This document shows, piece after piece, positions 22,816-34,976 of a stretch of 64,000 nt of DNA. Location of the stretch: NCBI GenBank assembly GCA_001466705.2, contig LATX02000182.1:310001-374000 (forward strand), written 5' to 3'. Under the pieces are notes generated by a model. That model worked only from the letters and a program-made list of their open reading frames with translations, was not told where the DNA came from and did not search any database. Made by a program: the position numbers and the translations under genes. The DNA is from Moniliophthora roreri (taxonomy: Eukaryota; Basidiomycota; Agaricomycetes; Agaricales; Marasmiaceae). Within the stretch, counting starts at the first letter, position 1, and every line of letters begins with the position of its first letter.

Positions 22816-25800
22816 TTAAAATCTTTTTGAATATTTGGGATGATCATCAACCATAATATAGGGATGAGTTGTACCGCTGTATCATATTGCTGTGATGCAA
22901 CAAAAATCGGCTTCCAGGAGAGCAGCCACAATTCCAGAAACACCACAAGACATCACAAAGTAAAACAGATCCTAGCTTGGAAACAGCGAGCACCAGCAAT
23001 GGAGACGTAAGTCGCGGATTGGTCGGTGACAGAGCTGACAGACATGTCAAGCGCAGTTCCGTGAATCCATGCTCCGATGTTAGATAGCGCCTTCGAAAAC
23101 AGCTCGGAAAACACTACGTCCCTGTCTTCCGTCGATGTTACACGCTACTTGACAGTGTTCTGTCTTTGTTTCCAGGACGTTCGTGTAGCATGTCATTTGT
23201 AGCGCTGTAAGAGATAGGCAGCTGTGGGGGTTAGTTTTTCAATCTAAACAGCAAATGGTTAACGGTTACCTTGCGATGTTGACGGAGATTGACGAATTTG
23301 GATATTATGCAAGCTTGACTCCTCGAGCTTGGGCATTCACGTTGAGATTGGTGCAATATAGAACAGCTACGCTGTGAGCGGGAAGCCGCTCGGTTTGGTT
23401 CGGGGTTGTGATGCTATATCCTGTATGTGTAGTAAAGGCATGATCACTATTGGTCCTGAGTACCAGAGAAAACTGTGGCGGAGGTCACTGATCTCTGAAA
23501 CAGTAGTAAAGCGAAGGAAGGGTCCTTTGACAGACTTCCGAAACGGCGATGATCTGATATGTAGCATGGAAAAGCAGCACGACAGGTCGAGCTACTAGCA
23601 AAAACCCTCAGTAGGCGCTCGGCGGGCGCCTGACCCTACAGAAAACCAATATTTGGAAGTCGACAATGGGCGCAATGTGTTCTAAAGCTTGGGGAGAACC
23701 GTTTGAGATTACGAAGGCATCGTCAAATAACTTAGCGATGACGCTCCGAAACTGGTGAGAGGAAGAAGTGGAAGAGTCCGTGTGTCGTCCTGTTGATCCG
23801 ATCTCGGAAGTAATCAACGGTTCCCCCTAGAGCTCTAATCCTCCTTCTGTACTACCCCATGGTACAGCGAGTTCGCTTGTGGAGGCACAAGCACGCCGCG
23901 GCGAATGCAGCTGCCGTTGCCATGAAGCCATTGGACGTCAATGCCGGGTGCAATTTGTGACACTCTTCGGTTGGTAAATCTTCGCTCCAAGGTTGTGCGA
24001 TAACCTAATTCAAGTAGATCATGCGACTCTGTGTGCCATTGTAAGCTGCGGTAAAGATGCAGAGATCCGCATTCAACAGCCTGTTATATCCCTCCCTCTC
24101 GTTGCTCCTTTATCGATGATTGCATATTCGATATTGAGGGACCACTGACAGAACACGTCTAGCCACAATGGCAGCTGAGAGATCGTACAGGAGCATGGGT
24201 GGAATTCGACAAGCTAAACTTCTGGCGCCTCGAGAATGTCGGAGTCCTTGCGGACACTAGCGGTATCAAAGAGACGAAAGTCCATATAGGAAGGCTTTTC
24301 TGTAAGACATCGGCACCTCTAGGCAATAACCCGACTTGTTCGCTTGGGGTTGTGATGAAAAGGAGTGCGAAACTGGGTCAGAATCGGGTTAAAGTCCGTG
24401 CGTTTGACCCGATGGTGCATAGATATGCTTTGATCCAACCATGAGATGTCAACGTCCCCATAATGTTTTGAATTGCTAGGAGTGATGCGTCTGCGTCTCT
24501 TATGCATCATGGACTTGAATATCGGGCAGTACGGTAGCCATCCCAATACAAGTAATGAACTTTCCTGAAAACGAGCTTGTGAGCTCCAGAGAAAGAAAGA
24601 GGCATGGCTCACTATGTGTTCAAAATCTCTAAGCAGTTCCTTCGGCCTCTTACTTCTCCCCAAGACCTAACCTGATCCTTGACACCACCGATAGTAACAG
24701 TATGAGGCCTCTCTCTCGGTAGCTCTGGTCTGGACTAAGCTTTCCCTTTACTGTAGACCCTCGAGCGCTGCGATGACGAGCTGTTTTTTTTTTTTCAATG
24801 ATTTCGGTGGACTGAAGTTGACGGTTTGAGCAAGGTTTAAAATGACCCAAGGTTTAAAAGCAGCCGAACAACGTTGAACGTCAGTGGTTGAGAGGAGGAT
24901 CAAGCGCCCATCATCGTCCTCATCCGAGACCGAGACCGAAAGCGAATCCCTACGCACCGGCTTTCAATACGGATTCCGCCTCTGAACGACTGGTTCAATG
25001 CTATTGAGGATTGCCTGGTGTGCATCTCTATCGAACTTACAAATTACACGTCCCGGCGCGAAACTTTACGAGTTCAATGGAAAGAAAAAAAAAATTAATC
25101 ATTGGGTAGGCCTGTACCGGATCGACTGGCCAGCCGAGGTGAGGGAAATGTCAACTTCCCGCCTCCACTGAAGGTTACTTTCTCCCCACGGAAACGTCCC
25201 ATATTCGCGTTATAGTGAACAGTCTCACGCACGACTGCATCGGCTGCTGCTGTACTCGAGCGTCCGACGAGGCAGACTCGAGTCGGAAAGGTGAGGTCTG
25301 CTCTTGAGACTCTTAGCCGTGCTACAGAGCGTTGTGGCCAGAGTTCTCTTTGAGTTAAGACCCTGCGCTTCCTCGAGGATTGGAGGGAGAGCTGGGAGGG
25401 ATGCGAACCGGTAGTGGATTGAAGGCAAGGTGTTTCACAGGTAACTGACAAACAGATGCTTTGTTTAGAGTGTAATTCAAGAGCACGGCAGCATTCGTAC
25501 AGCGACTTGCTGTCTACCGTTGCTGTTTTTTGCCAAGCAGCAGCCAGTACGGATCGTAATGTCGGTCTTGCACGAAGCGTTTAACAACTGGATTCGAAAA
25601 TCGTGCATCATCCATGCGAGCCTACTGAGGGGTGCAATCCTGCATGAGCCTATGAACGATACACGGTCAGAAAAGACAGCGAACATATAGACTACTCACG
25701 GTGTTTAATTCAAATCTTCCCCCTTGCCTCCCTCTCAAATGCCCCGAGAACATCTTGTCATTTTTGTGAAAAATACGCTCCGAAGTTACTCTGAGATTCA

Positions 25801-26132
25801 GATACTCAAGTTCACAAGATATTCCCGCTGAAAAGAATACGAAAATACCCCTGGAAGACGCCAACATTGTGGTTAGGAGGAACCAAAGGGCACCCTTACA
25901 ACTCTCCAGCCTTCTTCCACACAACTGTCACTTCCCTTTCCCCGAAATTTCTGAGTACTTGCCGCCTTTTTGAAAGCTTTTTGTAGCGTCAATCCCGAGC
26001 CATTAAAGTGATCCTTCCTTTCCCGACTCGGACTTGAGATGAGGCTTGACTTAGGCGAAGGCTTCAACGACAACGGAGTGATGCGCTTATTCCTATCAAT
26101 ACACCGGTGTACATTAAAGGATGTTAATGTGT
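22816..26132. other. Gene-poor interval between the zinc-finger paralogues
   Basis: About 3.3 kb without a gene I can defend. Minus-strand frames at 23608-23817, 24319-24663, 25095-25451 and 25873-26151 have protein-like composition (for example a Lys/Ser-rich stretch near 26000). They lack a known motif or an obvious splice chain. They may be exons of an unrecognised or decayed minus-strand gene. Confidence 0.4.
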
Positions 26133-27059
26133 TCAGTAGATTGTACAGCATAACGTTTTAGGACACAAGTTTATCGCCTTGGCTCTTGGGTCTGTGATAC
26201 CACTACTGCACGAAAGGGTCTTTGCATTCAAATGTCGCGAAAGATCATGCTTGGAACCAAACTTTCTGGCGCACTTCGTGCAGTCGTGAGGCTTTATTCC
26301 AAGATGCGAGTTCATGTGATCTAGGAACATGGTGAGCGAGGAAGTTTTGCGAGGAAGTTTTGAGGAAGCTGAAGGAAAGATCTCACAGTTGAAGTTGTGT
26401 TTCTCCGTGAACCCGCTCGAAATACATTCTGAATAAGGGCAAAAGTGAATAGCTTCCTTTTTCCGATCCGACTTTGCAGCCTCAGTTGTTGTAAGCGAAC
26501 CCACCCGTGACCGGAAGCTCGCGACGCTAGGTAAAGTTGGACCTTGGCTGGTTTGCAGTGGGCTGGCGTATGACAAAGGATCATGACTCGATTGGGCGGC
26601 ACTCAAAGGGTATAGGACACCTGCAAGTGTAGCATCTAAGTCGCCGCACACCTCGGACTACTTGCCATTTGATACCGAATGACTGAGTGGGGGCGGAAGT
26701 GGGAGCGATGCAGTATGATCTGATTCCGGACCTTTCGTACTGGACAAATGCCCCGCAATATGAATTCCGCCCGAGTCGGGTTGGCGAATAAGATACTCGG
26801 CGGCGCATTGACGCGAAATGATCACTAATCAGCCTGAGCACAACCATAAGCATTGATCAGCTTGTCAGCCAAAAGAAACGATATACCTGGGAAGTGGTCG
26901 TGTGGCACTGGCAAGGGGACTGTAACCGAGTGGCGAGGAACGGTGCATCTCACATCCTTTTGGAGAATCTTGCCAGCAGTGAAAGCAACCTGTGAATTTG
27001 TGATCAACGGATGCTCGAAAGAATCCTGTCGGTGACCGCTCACCAGATTTGCTATTCAT
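26133..27059 (-). CDS. C2H2 zinc-finger protein, paralogue 2
   Basis: Related to the gene at 21.9-22.8 kb along its length. The N-terminal cluster is CFHCWQDSPKGCEMHR, then LGYS as in paralogue 1. The middle shares the FR-x2-VGS stretch. The two fingers are CPYSECISSGFTEKHNFN with YHMNSHLGIKPHDC after an intron, and CTKCARKFGSKHDLSRHL. The intron splitting finger 1 sits at the same codon in both genes. The C-terminal tail differs (KTLCCTIY, TGA at 26133). ATG 27057-27059 (MNSKSG) is the only in-frame Met seen. However, similarity to paralogue 1 (LSARYPWDP against LSPRSANPYDS) continues upstream of it, so a further 5' exon is likely. Two internal introns near 26610-26660 and 26830-26890 are by eye. 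Confidence 0.65.
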
Positions 27060-28249
27060 GGGGTCCCAGGGGTAGCGGGCGCTCAGAGCAATCAGAAAGG
27101 GTGTTTTGAGTAGATCCTGCGACCTGAAGCTGTAGTGGTGCAGGGTGTTCAAAGAAACTGGTTGGGTCGTAGACACAAAAGGAGCGAAAATTTTTTTAGA
27201 ACGATAGACCAACTGAGATCCATCTTTGTTCACATTATATAGCTTATAACGCTGTATCGAGATACTGCTGTACAAAAAATAATATCGATAATGAACCTGT
27301 AAGACATGATTCCAAAATCAGCAGGCAATATTCATGTAGCCCATTACTGAAGAAGTAGACATACCGGAAGAATCCACTAGAAATCACTGGCTTGAAACAG
27401 GGCACCCCTCAATACCCGAGTTCGGTGGTAACAATCCCAGTTAGAGCGTCTCGATGAATCGTGAACTTGCAAAGTAGACCATAGTTTCTCGCGAGGTGCT
27501 TTAACCAAGTATTAGGGCTAAGGAAATTCTGAGGAAGGAGTCAGAGCGTACCGTACTTGTCTGCAGGCACCGCCTGCTAGCCGACGAACACGAGTGTTGA
27601 GGACCGAGGTTCAGAAATATTGCGAGCTGTTGACCTATTTCCGTCGCCTAGAATATATGCATCTTTCAATTATGAACTTAATTTAGTGTAGCTTCTGATA
27701 ACATGGAAACATTGAAGGCAGATCTTGACGTCGCGCATTTGGGCATGCCACCAAAAATGTTCTATGACAGTTATAGTGAGAAATGATGGGATCGTAAACT
27801 GGGTGTTTCTCCCAGAATTAAAATGGGATGTACGAAAAAACAGCGTCGAGATGGACCAGCTTGAAGACTGCCAATCCGAATAAAGCTGATCATGGAACAT
27901 AGATAAGGACTTGACGAGCGTCTGATAGGCATCCTCTCTTTGCTCCGAGGCTAGGGAGCAGATCGACCATGGAATTCCATTGCACGACTTGTGCTGCAGC
28001 GAAGTCACTTCCTGGAAGACGTATGCATCCTTTCCGCTTCCAACTGATCCGCCTGCCCTCAACTCTTCCCGTCCAAATTCTAACCCATTATCACCCCCGG
28101 GGCCGTCAGCTAATAAGACATCGCCCTGTATCGCCTTCGAAGGCTCTGTCGTATATATCCGGCACATTCGACAAAAGACCGAGACAGGCATTATGAATTT
28201 TTGCCCTGGCTTCCATGTACCCCTTCGTGGCCTATCAACGGCTCTATCA
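27060..28249. other. Interval without a recognised gene
   Basis: The 5' exon of zinc-finger paralogue 2 may reach to about 27275. A minus-strand frame at 27670-28191 has protein-like composition (for example SEQREDAYQTLVKSLSMFHD) but no family motif. I do not call it a gene. Confidence 0.4.
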
Positions 28250-29190
28250 TCACGGAGGTGCTCCTCCTTCCGTTAGGACCGGAGACCTACTCGATGCTGA
28301 GGGAAGTATGTCCACATCGATAATTACGACAGGAGTATCAAGTATAAGCTTATGGAAATCGAGTTGCATCCAGCATCTGTCAGAACCTTTAGATGAGATG
28401 ATGGTGTTCATTAGGACTACTCGGTCCGACGACTGCGAACCCCAAAGCAGGGTTCGTGTCTACACTGTTTCGTGATCGGGGTATGGTTATGGTCAGTAAG
28501 CAACCGTCGACCATATGCAAGGAAAAAGCAGGGAGGGACCATGGAAACGGGCATTGAAGGTCTCGGCAGGTGACCTGTGGCTTGGTTGACCGCGACCAGG
28601 AGACTGCCGGAATGTGCCATGACGGGGTCGTCTGGATCATGAAATCCCAGATTCCTTCTCCATGCTGTCCTTTAAGAGTTGTAAGATAGGCGCATTTGTC
28701 GCACTCGATGACAAGCACGGATTGCGGACCACGCCATTCCTGAATGATGCGATGCGGGCCCAGGGATTCGAGAAAAGTGACAATAAATGGTCGCTTCCTG
28801 GTGTCAGTTGCGGGTGGTTTGCTAGTATTCAGGGGGTAGGTGACGAATGGATAGCTAGTTGCGGTCCATATAGCATTGGCTTCCTCTATGTCCTTGTATC
28901 AGATGATATATAAAGGGTAGAAAGATGAAGAACAATGCGACTCACTATTCCCCCGTGCGGCGTTCTCCTACCTACATTATCCGAGAGGACTTCGTGAATT
29001 CTACGCGCGTAGTACCCTATTGAGGACCTGGTCTTGGCTGCATCCTCTGGAATGTTGTGATGAAGCTTGGTCTTCCAGGTGTCAGATGGAGTAGAGAGAA
29101 AAGTGCGGTAGAGATTTCAGAGCAATTTTGAAAGTCTGGGAGTAATTTGAGTCGACCTCAGGAAAGCTAGAGTAGCTGATGCGGAGTAAC
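28250..29190 (-). CDS. Uncharacterised multi-exon gene, possibly broken
   Basis: I do not recognise the family. A chain of protein-like minus-strand exons is visible. One reads SYSSFPEVDSNYSQTFKIAL (about 29090-29180). Another reads TPSDTWKTKLHHNIPED through RRIHEVLSDN (about 28990-29080). An 82-bp intron starting GTAGGT follows. The next exon includes DIEEANAIWTA, FLESLGPHRIIQEWRG and VLVIECDKCAYLTTLKGQ (about 28640-28890). A last exon runs VVLMNTIISSKGSDRCWMQL to a TGA at 28250-28252. The first two pieces lie in different frames with no room for an intron between them (CT repeat near 29090). That suggests a frameshift or a misread exon border. The last splice is also uncertain: an alternative frame stops at about 28389. 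Confidence 0.35.
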
Positions 29191-29835
29191 TGTCATGGTA
29201 AGCCACTATCTAGCGTTCGGTGGATTGAGAGCATTCTGAAGTAAAAGGAAGTTCGTTTGAATAGCTAATTATAAAATTTAATAAAAATTCACTCAACGAT
29301 GTTCCGCGTATTGCAGTCTACGAGTCGATCGGTTGCACAGAGATTCAGAAGCATGCAGTACATGATGATTTGTGGACTGAGAAGGTGTTTTAAAGAGTAG
29401 TGGGGACGTGTGATCCCAGCTAGGTACTTACGACTGAACTACTGAGATTGATACCAGCCCCAAAGCCAAAGAATTGCGGGTGCACGAGATTTTCAAGCAC
29501 TGAGATGATAGCAATTTCTGAAGATTTCGAGTGACACCGACGTGACAATTTGTGGCAACCAGCTACGCTTCAGCCGCCCGTCCGACCCTACCGGAGACCA
29601 TGACTTTGTCCTTTGTTGTTTCTTGTTCCCGCTTTCACTTTCTGCACCTGGCTTCTGCAAACCCTCCTCATGGAATGCCAATTCCCGTCGGACATTGAGG
29701 TCCAACCAAGATACTGTCGATACTGTCTAAAGTCTTAGTTAGGCAGTTGTTCAGTCGACCCTCGTGACCGAGCGAGTTAAACTTAAAGGATTCCGGACGA
29801 GCCTATCAGAGTCATCTACTTATCTTTGGACCAGG
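29191..29835. other. Upstream flank of urease
   Basis: About 640 bp with no gene. An AT-rich stretch lies at 29265-29290. The urease promoter presumably lies in this interval, but I recognise no GATA cluster or other clear site. Confidence 0.4.
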
Positions 29836-32642
29836 ATGCATCTCCTCCCAAGAGAGGCAGAGAAGCTGCTGCTTCATCAGACCGGCTTTCTCGCACAAAA
29901 ACGACTTGCTCGAGGATTTAAACTGAATGCAATCGAAGCGACTGCTTTGATCGCATCTGTACTTCAAGAGCGGGTTCGGGATGGACTACACACCGTCGCA
30001 GAGCTCATGCAGCATGGAAAGGAAATCCTCGGTCGCAGACATGTGCTACCTAGTGTACCATCTATGATTGAGATGATTCAGATTGAAGGGACATTTGAGG
30101 ATGGGTAAGTGGTATGATTTATACTGTACTTCTTATCCTACATACTAATCGCCTGGTAGTGTATTCCTAGTCACAGTTCACGATCCAATTTGTACAGATG
30201 ATGGAAATATTCAATTCGCCCTGTATGGCTCCTTCCTACCCATTCCATCCGATTCCTACTTCCTATTGTCACCCCCTTCTGCCTACGCACCTCACGCACT
30301 TCCCGGTGCCATAATTCTCTCCCAGTCCCATGGTGAAACAATCGGAATCAATGTTGACCGCCGTCGTATCAAACTCAAAGTCACCAACAACGGTGACCGT
30401 CCGATCCAAGTCGGTTCTCATTATCACTTCATTGAGACAAACGCGTACTTGAGCTTCGACCGACTCCGCGCCTATGGAAAACGCTTGGACATTCCTTCCG
30501 GAACCGCTGTTCGTTTTGAACCAGGTGATTCAAAGACAGTTACCTTGGTAGATATTGATGGGAACCGTGTTATTTCTGGCGGAAACAATCTGGCATCTGG
30601 TCCTGTCAGGGACCTGACGAATGGCTTGGGAGATGAAATTCTACGTAGGCTCCAAGCTGGTGGATTCGCTCACGTCTCAGAGCCGGATGCGCAAGAGCCT
30701 GAAATGAGCGAGTATACAAAGATTGGCAGAGACGCATACGTTGCGATGTATGGTCCTACCGTAGGCGATAAAGTCAGACTGGGAGACACAGAGTTATGGG
30801 TCCAGGTTGAGCAAGATATGGTGTGTATCATGTCCTCCCCGCTTCTTCGTCTGACACCCAAACCCACACAAACCAGACAGATTACGGCGACGAAGTCAAA
30901 TTCGGCGGAGGCAAAACGATCCGCGAAGGCATGGGTCAAGCTACCAACCGTTCCTCTTCTGAAGCCTTGGATGTCGTCATTGTCAATGCACTCATCGTCG
31001 ATTGGTCAGGAATCTACAAAGCCGATATTGGTATCAAGAATGGTCTTATCCATGCTATTGGCAAAGCTGGAAACCCTGATACCCAACGGAGCGTTCATCC
31101 CGATCTTACCATAGGAAATTCGACGGACGTCATCTCGGCTGGAGGTATGATCGTTACCGCAGGTGGTATTGATGCCCATGTACACTTTATTTGCCCTCAG
31201 TTGATCGAGGAAGCGCTGGCGAGCGGCATCACAACACTCATTGGAGGCGGGAATGGGCCCAGTGCTGGGACGAATGCGACGACATGTTCGCCTGGTATTA
31301 GGGGTATCGAGGAAATGATTATTGCCAGTGAGGGTTGGGCTGTAAATGTTGGGTTTACAGGCAAAGGCAATGATGCTGGAGGTGGTGCTGAAGGTGGCCT
31401 GGCTAAAGCTGTCGAAGAATCCGTCCTGGCTGGTGCTATTGGTCTCAAGTTGCATGAAGACTGGGGTTCAACACCCGCTTCCATTGAAAGATGTCTGGAT
31501 GTGGCCGACAAGTATGATGTACAGGTCGCGATTCACACAGATACGCTGAATGAGAGCGGGTTTGTTGAAAGTGCGTTTCGTCAACTCGATCTGTTCTCAT
31601 GACACCAATCATCTCTTCATAGGCACAATCAAGTCTTTTGGCAATCGTACAATCCATACTTACCACTCAGAAGGAGCTGGTGGTGGTCATGCACCCGATA
31701 TCATCGTCGTCTGTGGTCAGGAAAACGTCTTACCGAGTTCAACCAATCCAACTCGTCCATACGCCAAAAACACATTGGATGAACATTTGGACGTACGTAA
31801 TAGCTTCATATCCCACTCTCTCAACCTCTGATTTGGACATCTCCGCTCAGATGCTTATGGTTTGCCACCACCTCTCCCCCTCTATCCCCGAAGACGTCTC
31901 TTTCGCCGAATCTCGTATTCGTGCAGAAACCATTGCGGCCGAAGACGTTCTTCAGGACATCGGCGCCCTATCTATGATATCCTCCGATTCCCAAGCCATG
32001 GGTCGTATTGGCGAAGTTATTTCCAGAACATGGCGCACTGCGAGCCGTATGAGAGAAGTTCGAGGCCCCCTTCAAAACTTGGGTGACACCCAAGAGTCGG
32101 ATAACGCTCGCGTCAAGCGCTACATATCCAAATACACCATCAATCCAGCTATCACGCACGGCCTGTCGCACATAGTCGGTGACATTGCTCCCTCAAAGTT
32201 AGCAGATTTAGTGTTGTGGCGGCCGGCCTACTTTGGTTCCAAACCCGAGATGGTGTTGAAGAGTGGTGTAATTGTGTACGCTCAAATAGGAGAAGCCAAT
32301 GCTTCGATTCCAACTGTCCAGCCCGTTTATATGAAGCCAATGTTTGGATCCATGGAGGCCTTGGCCCGGAAGAACTCTGTGACGTTTGTGAGTGGGGTCT
32401 CGGTGGGAGGCACGGGAAATGGATACAGCGCTGTAGCTGAGTTGAGCGGTAGGGGAAGGAGAGTGGAAGCCGTGAAAGAGTGTAGGAGTGTTAAAAAGGG
32501 TAATATGAAATGGAATGACCTGTGTCCAACGGTCTCAGTTGATCCGGAAAGGTATGAAGTGAAGGCTGACGGGGTGGTGGTGAGTGAGAAGTACCGGGTG
32601 GCGGAGAAGGTTCCACTTGGAAAAGTATATAATCTATTTTGA
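29836..32642 (+). CDS. Urease, fungal single-chain form
   Basis: Nickel enzyme that hydrolyses urea to ammonia and carbamate. It starts at [14 protein letters not shown] (ATG 29836-29838), the standard fungal urease start, with the gamma, beta and alpha regions fused in order. Five exons: 29836-30104, 30160-30820, 30877 to about 31570, then two joined by introns near 31572-31620 and 31790-31850. Active-site elements are present: AHVHFICPQ, the carbamylated-Lys motif [16 protein letters not shown], and [13 protein letters not shown]. The flap [13 protein letters not shown] is completed by the last splice, and SSDSQAMGR follows. The tail ends KVYNLF, TGA 32640-32642. It looks fully functional. 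No accessory genes (ureD/F/G type) lie nearby, so maturation must come from other loci. Confidence 0.96.
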
Positions 32643-33029
32643 AGGCACTCGGTCACATCACCTTAAAGCCGACTGGACTCTCACAATTGTACGATAATCG
32701 AGTTCTTGTGGAATGGCCAATCTTTCACTATCATGCCTATAATCAGGGGCGAGAAGGTAACCATTTTTACTTGTTTGTTTACGTCAAGTCCCGACGCGTC
32801 TTGGACAAACTTGCCTTCTATCATGTCCGAGCGCCAATTTCGGACAGCATTCTGGGCACAGGGTCAAAGCACTTCTTCAGGCATGTCGAACAATCCCTGT
32901 TTTGTTGGCTCTATTTACTGAACCAACCCAAGTTTGCTCTCCATTTCACCGATGACACCGAACGTTTCTCGTTGGAAATGGACCGGGGTTTACAGCCGGG
33001 AATTCTACCCAATGAACGAAACTAACGAT

Positions 33030-34420
33030 GTTCAGAACATGGAAAATGAGGTTCACCGTTACGGTACTAAGCTCTGATTAATGAGCTCAATTGGCGGACC
33101 AACCTCCAACAACGGAAATCCAAACCAGCCAAGTTATACATTTCGGCGATTCGTAGGCTTCCTTCAGAAATCCTACGTTTCAGCGATATCGTGAAGAGCA
33201 GTGATGTCGCCTCCAGAGGGACTAACTGGACGAATGCGTTGTCAGTAGGAGCGGGATGCGCCCATTGGCGCCGAATTATCGCCACTACAAGCCAGAATTT
33301 TGGACGAACATCGTCTTAGGACATCTCTTGTCCTCCTAGGGAATCGTTATCACCAATCTTCCATCGACGACTCGAGGCCACTTTGGCGCGCTCCTGAATG
33401 CGCCATTGAACGTCAACATCAAGATTCGAGGATATGCCGAAGATTGGACCACCTCTGTCTTCTCTTATGTAGCCTCTTCTTGATTATGCCAACCGATGCT
33501 ATTCTCTCAAAGGCGATGCAAACGTAGGGTACTTCAACTCACCGGATGGTATGAATTGGATTTTTGCAGCTTTCGCAGGACAGACATCCCGCACGATTTG
33601 GATTCGGACACAAGCGATTCCTACTCGAACAAGCACTAGTCTCTTTCCCCGTCCTTCGTAGGCTCACTACACGCGTCACATCTCGGGAATGTCCGTCCAG
33701 AAACTCCAGGTGCTACCATGTAATGATGTAATACCCGATTGACCCAGTTTGTACCTCCGCAACAAACCTAAATAGGCCATAGTCACACCCAAAACCCTTT
33801 CCAGCACATATTCATCTTAAACGTCCTTTTCTCAATGGCAGCTTCGACGATCACCCAAGGTACAACCTACCATTTACCCAAAACACCGGAATTCGAGTCA
33901 TGGACGTCTCACACAACCTTCAATCACGCTATAGAGTTTCTCAACAAGATTATCTTACCGTCGCTGCGGTGCCCTAACCTCAAAAGCTGCAATGCTTATC
34001 AGTCACATAGTCTCGATGACCAGGACAATTCCCCATCCAGCTTCCTAGACTCCCTAATACGCATGCCAATGTCAACAGTCGCCAGGTGGTGACAAGATAG
34101 CTGCCGGCGCGTCTTTGCGCGTCTTCAGGCTTCGACCTCCAGGACGACCCTTTCCTAAACGATCATCAAACTAGACAGCTTAGGGAAGGGCCGCTGCTTC
34201 CCTGCTTACAGCATATCGAATTCTTCGTGCACAACAGACGGGGAAGATACAGTTATCCTGAGCAATCCGATTTTGTGAACATGTTGGAATCGCGTCTCCA
34301 AGTTCTTCGACCAGTCTATCTGGAACTTCAGCGGTACACCGAATCACAGTCCATGGATCCCACCAGGCTTCGGCAGCTGCCAAAAAGAGGGTTTGGTTAT
34401 CATGATTATAGGGTATGACC
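33030..34420 (+). pseudogene. Decayed F-box-like gene
   Basis: Fragments in changing frames resemble basidiomycete F-box proteins, which recruit substrates to SCF ubiquitin ligases. LINELNWRTNLQQRKS and RLPSEILRFSDIV (about 33080-33190) match the usual coiled start and F-box. GCAHWRRIIATTSQNF (about 33255-33300) matches the C-x2-W-R region. The following WTNIVLGHLLSS is readable only in a shifted frame. TFNHAIEFLNKIILPSLRC (about 33920-33980) and LPCLQHIEFFVHNRRG to VYLELQRY (about 34195-34335) match C-terminal LRR-like segments, again in other frames. At least two frameshifts and several stops cannot be removed by plausible introns. It lies 0.4 kb downstream of urease. Confidence 0.55.
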
Positions 34421-34976
34421 CGTTGCACGATCGGAAGATGCCAATCCTTAAGTCGACGTCAAAACATGAAAAGAGTTGGACTGCCGACGCCCTGAAAAAC
34501 GGATACAAACTTGTTACTTTTACCATCCTACTTGTTCGATTCTCTAGTTCCCAAAGAGATATCCGATTGTACTCGACTTTTGTCCAATGTGTTGCCCGTG
34601 CTCTCCGACTTCTATGTGTATCTTCCCCTTGCACTTGTATTATATAGCTGAACCAACTCAGCAATAAGGTGTATATTTCATGGACCGAATACTAACGTAT
34701 TGTAACACAACGTCGTAACAACTCATTAGGTGCACTATTCAACGATGAATGATATGGCAAAGAACAGGAGAGTCCGTGATTGTGGGATGTAAATGTGAAT
34801 GAAAAAGTGTGTTGCGCGATTAGATAGGACTACAGGGAAAGAGTACAAGTGTATGGAAAGGATGAAACAGGAAACGCTGACGTGGGGGATCTTATGGGTG
34901 TTCGGAATGATAAATAACAGTTCGTCGTAATGCTCGTCATGATGATAATTAATAAGCTGAAGTGTCTGTAGGTTTT
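34421..34976. other. Spacer between F-box remnant and kinase
   Basis: About 550 bp without a supported gene; only short chance frames. The 3' flank of the kinase gene lies here. Confidence 0.45.
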
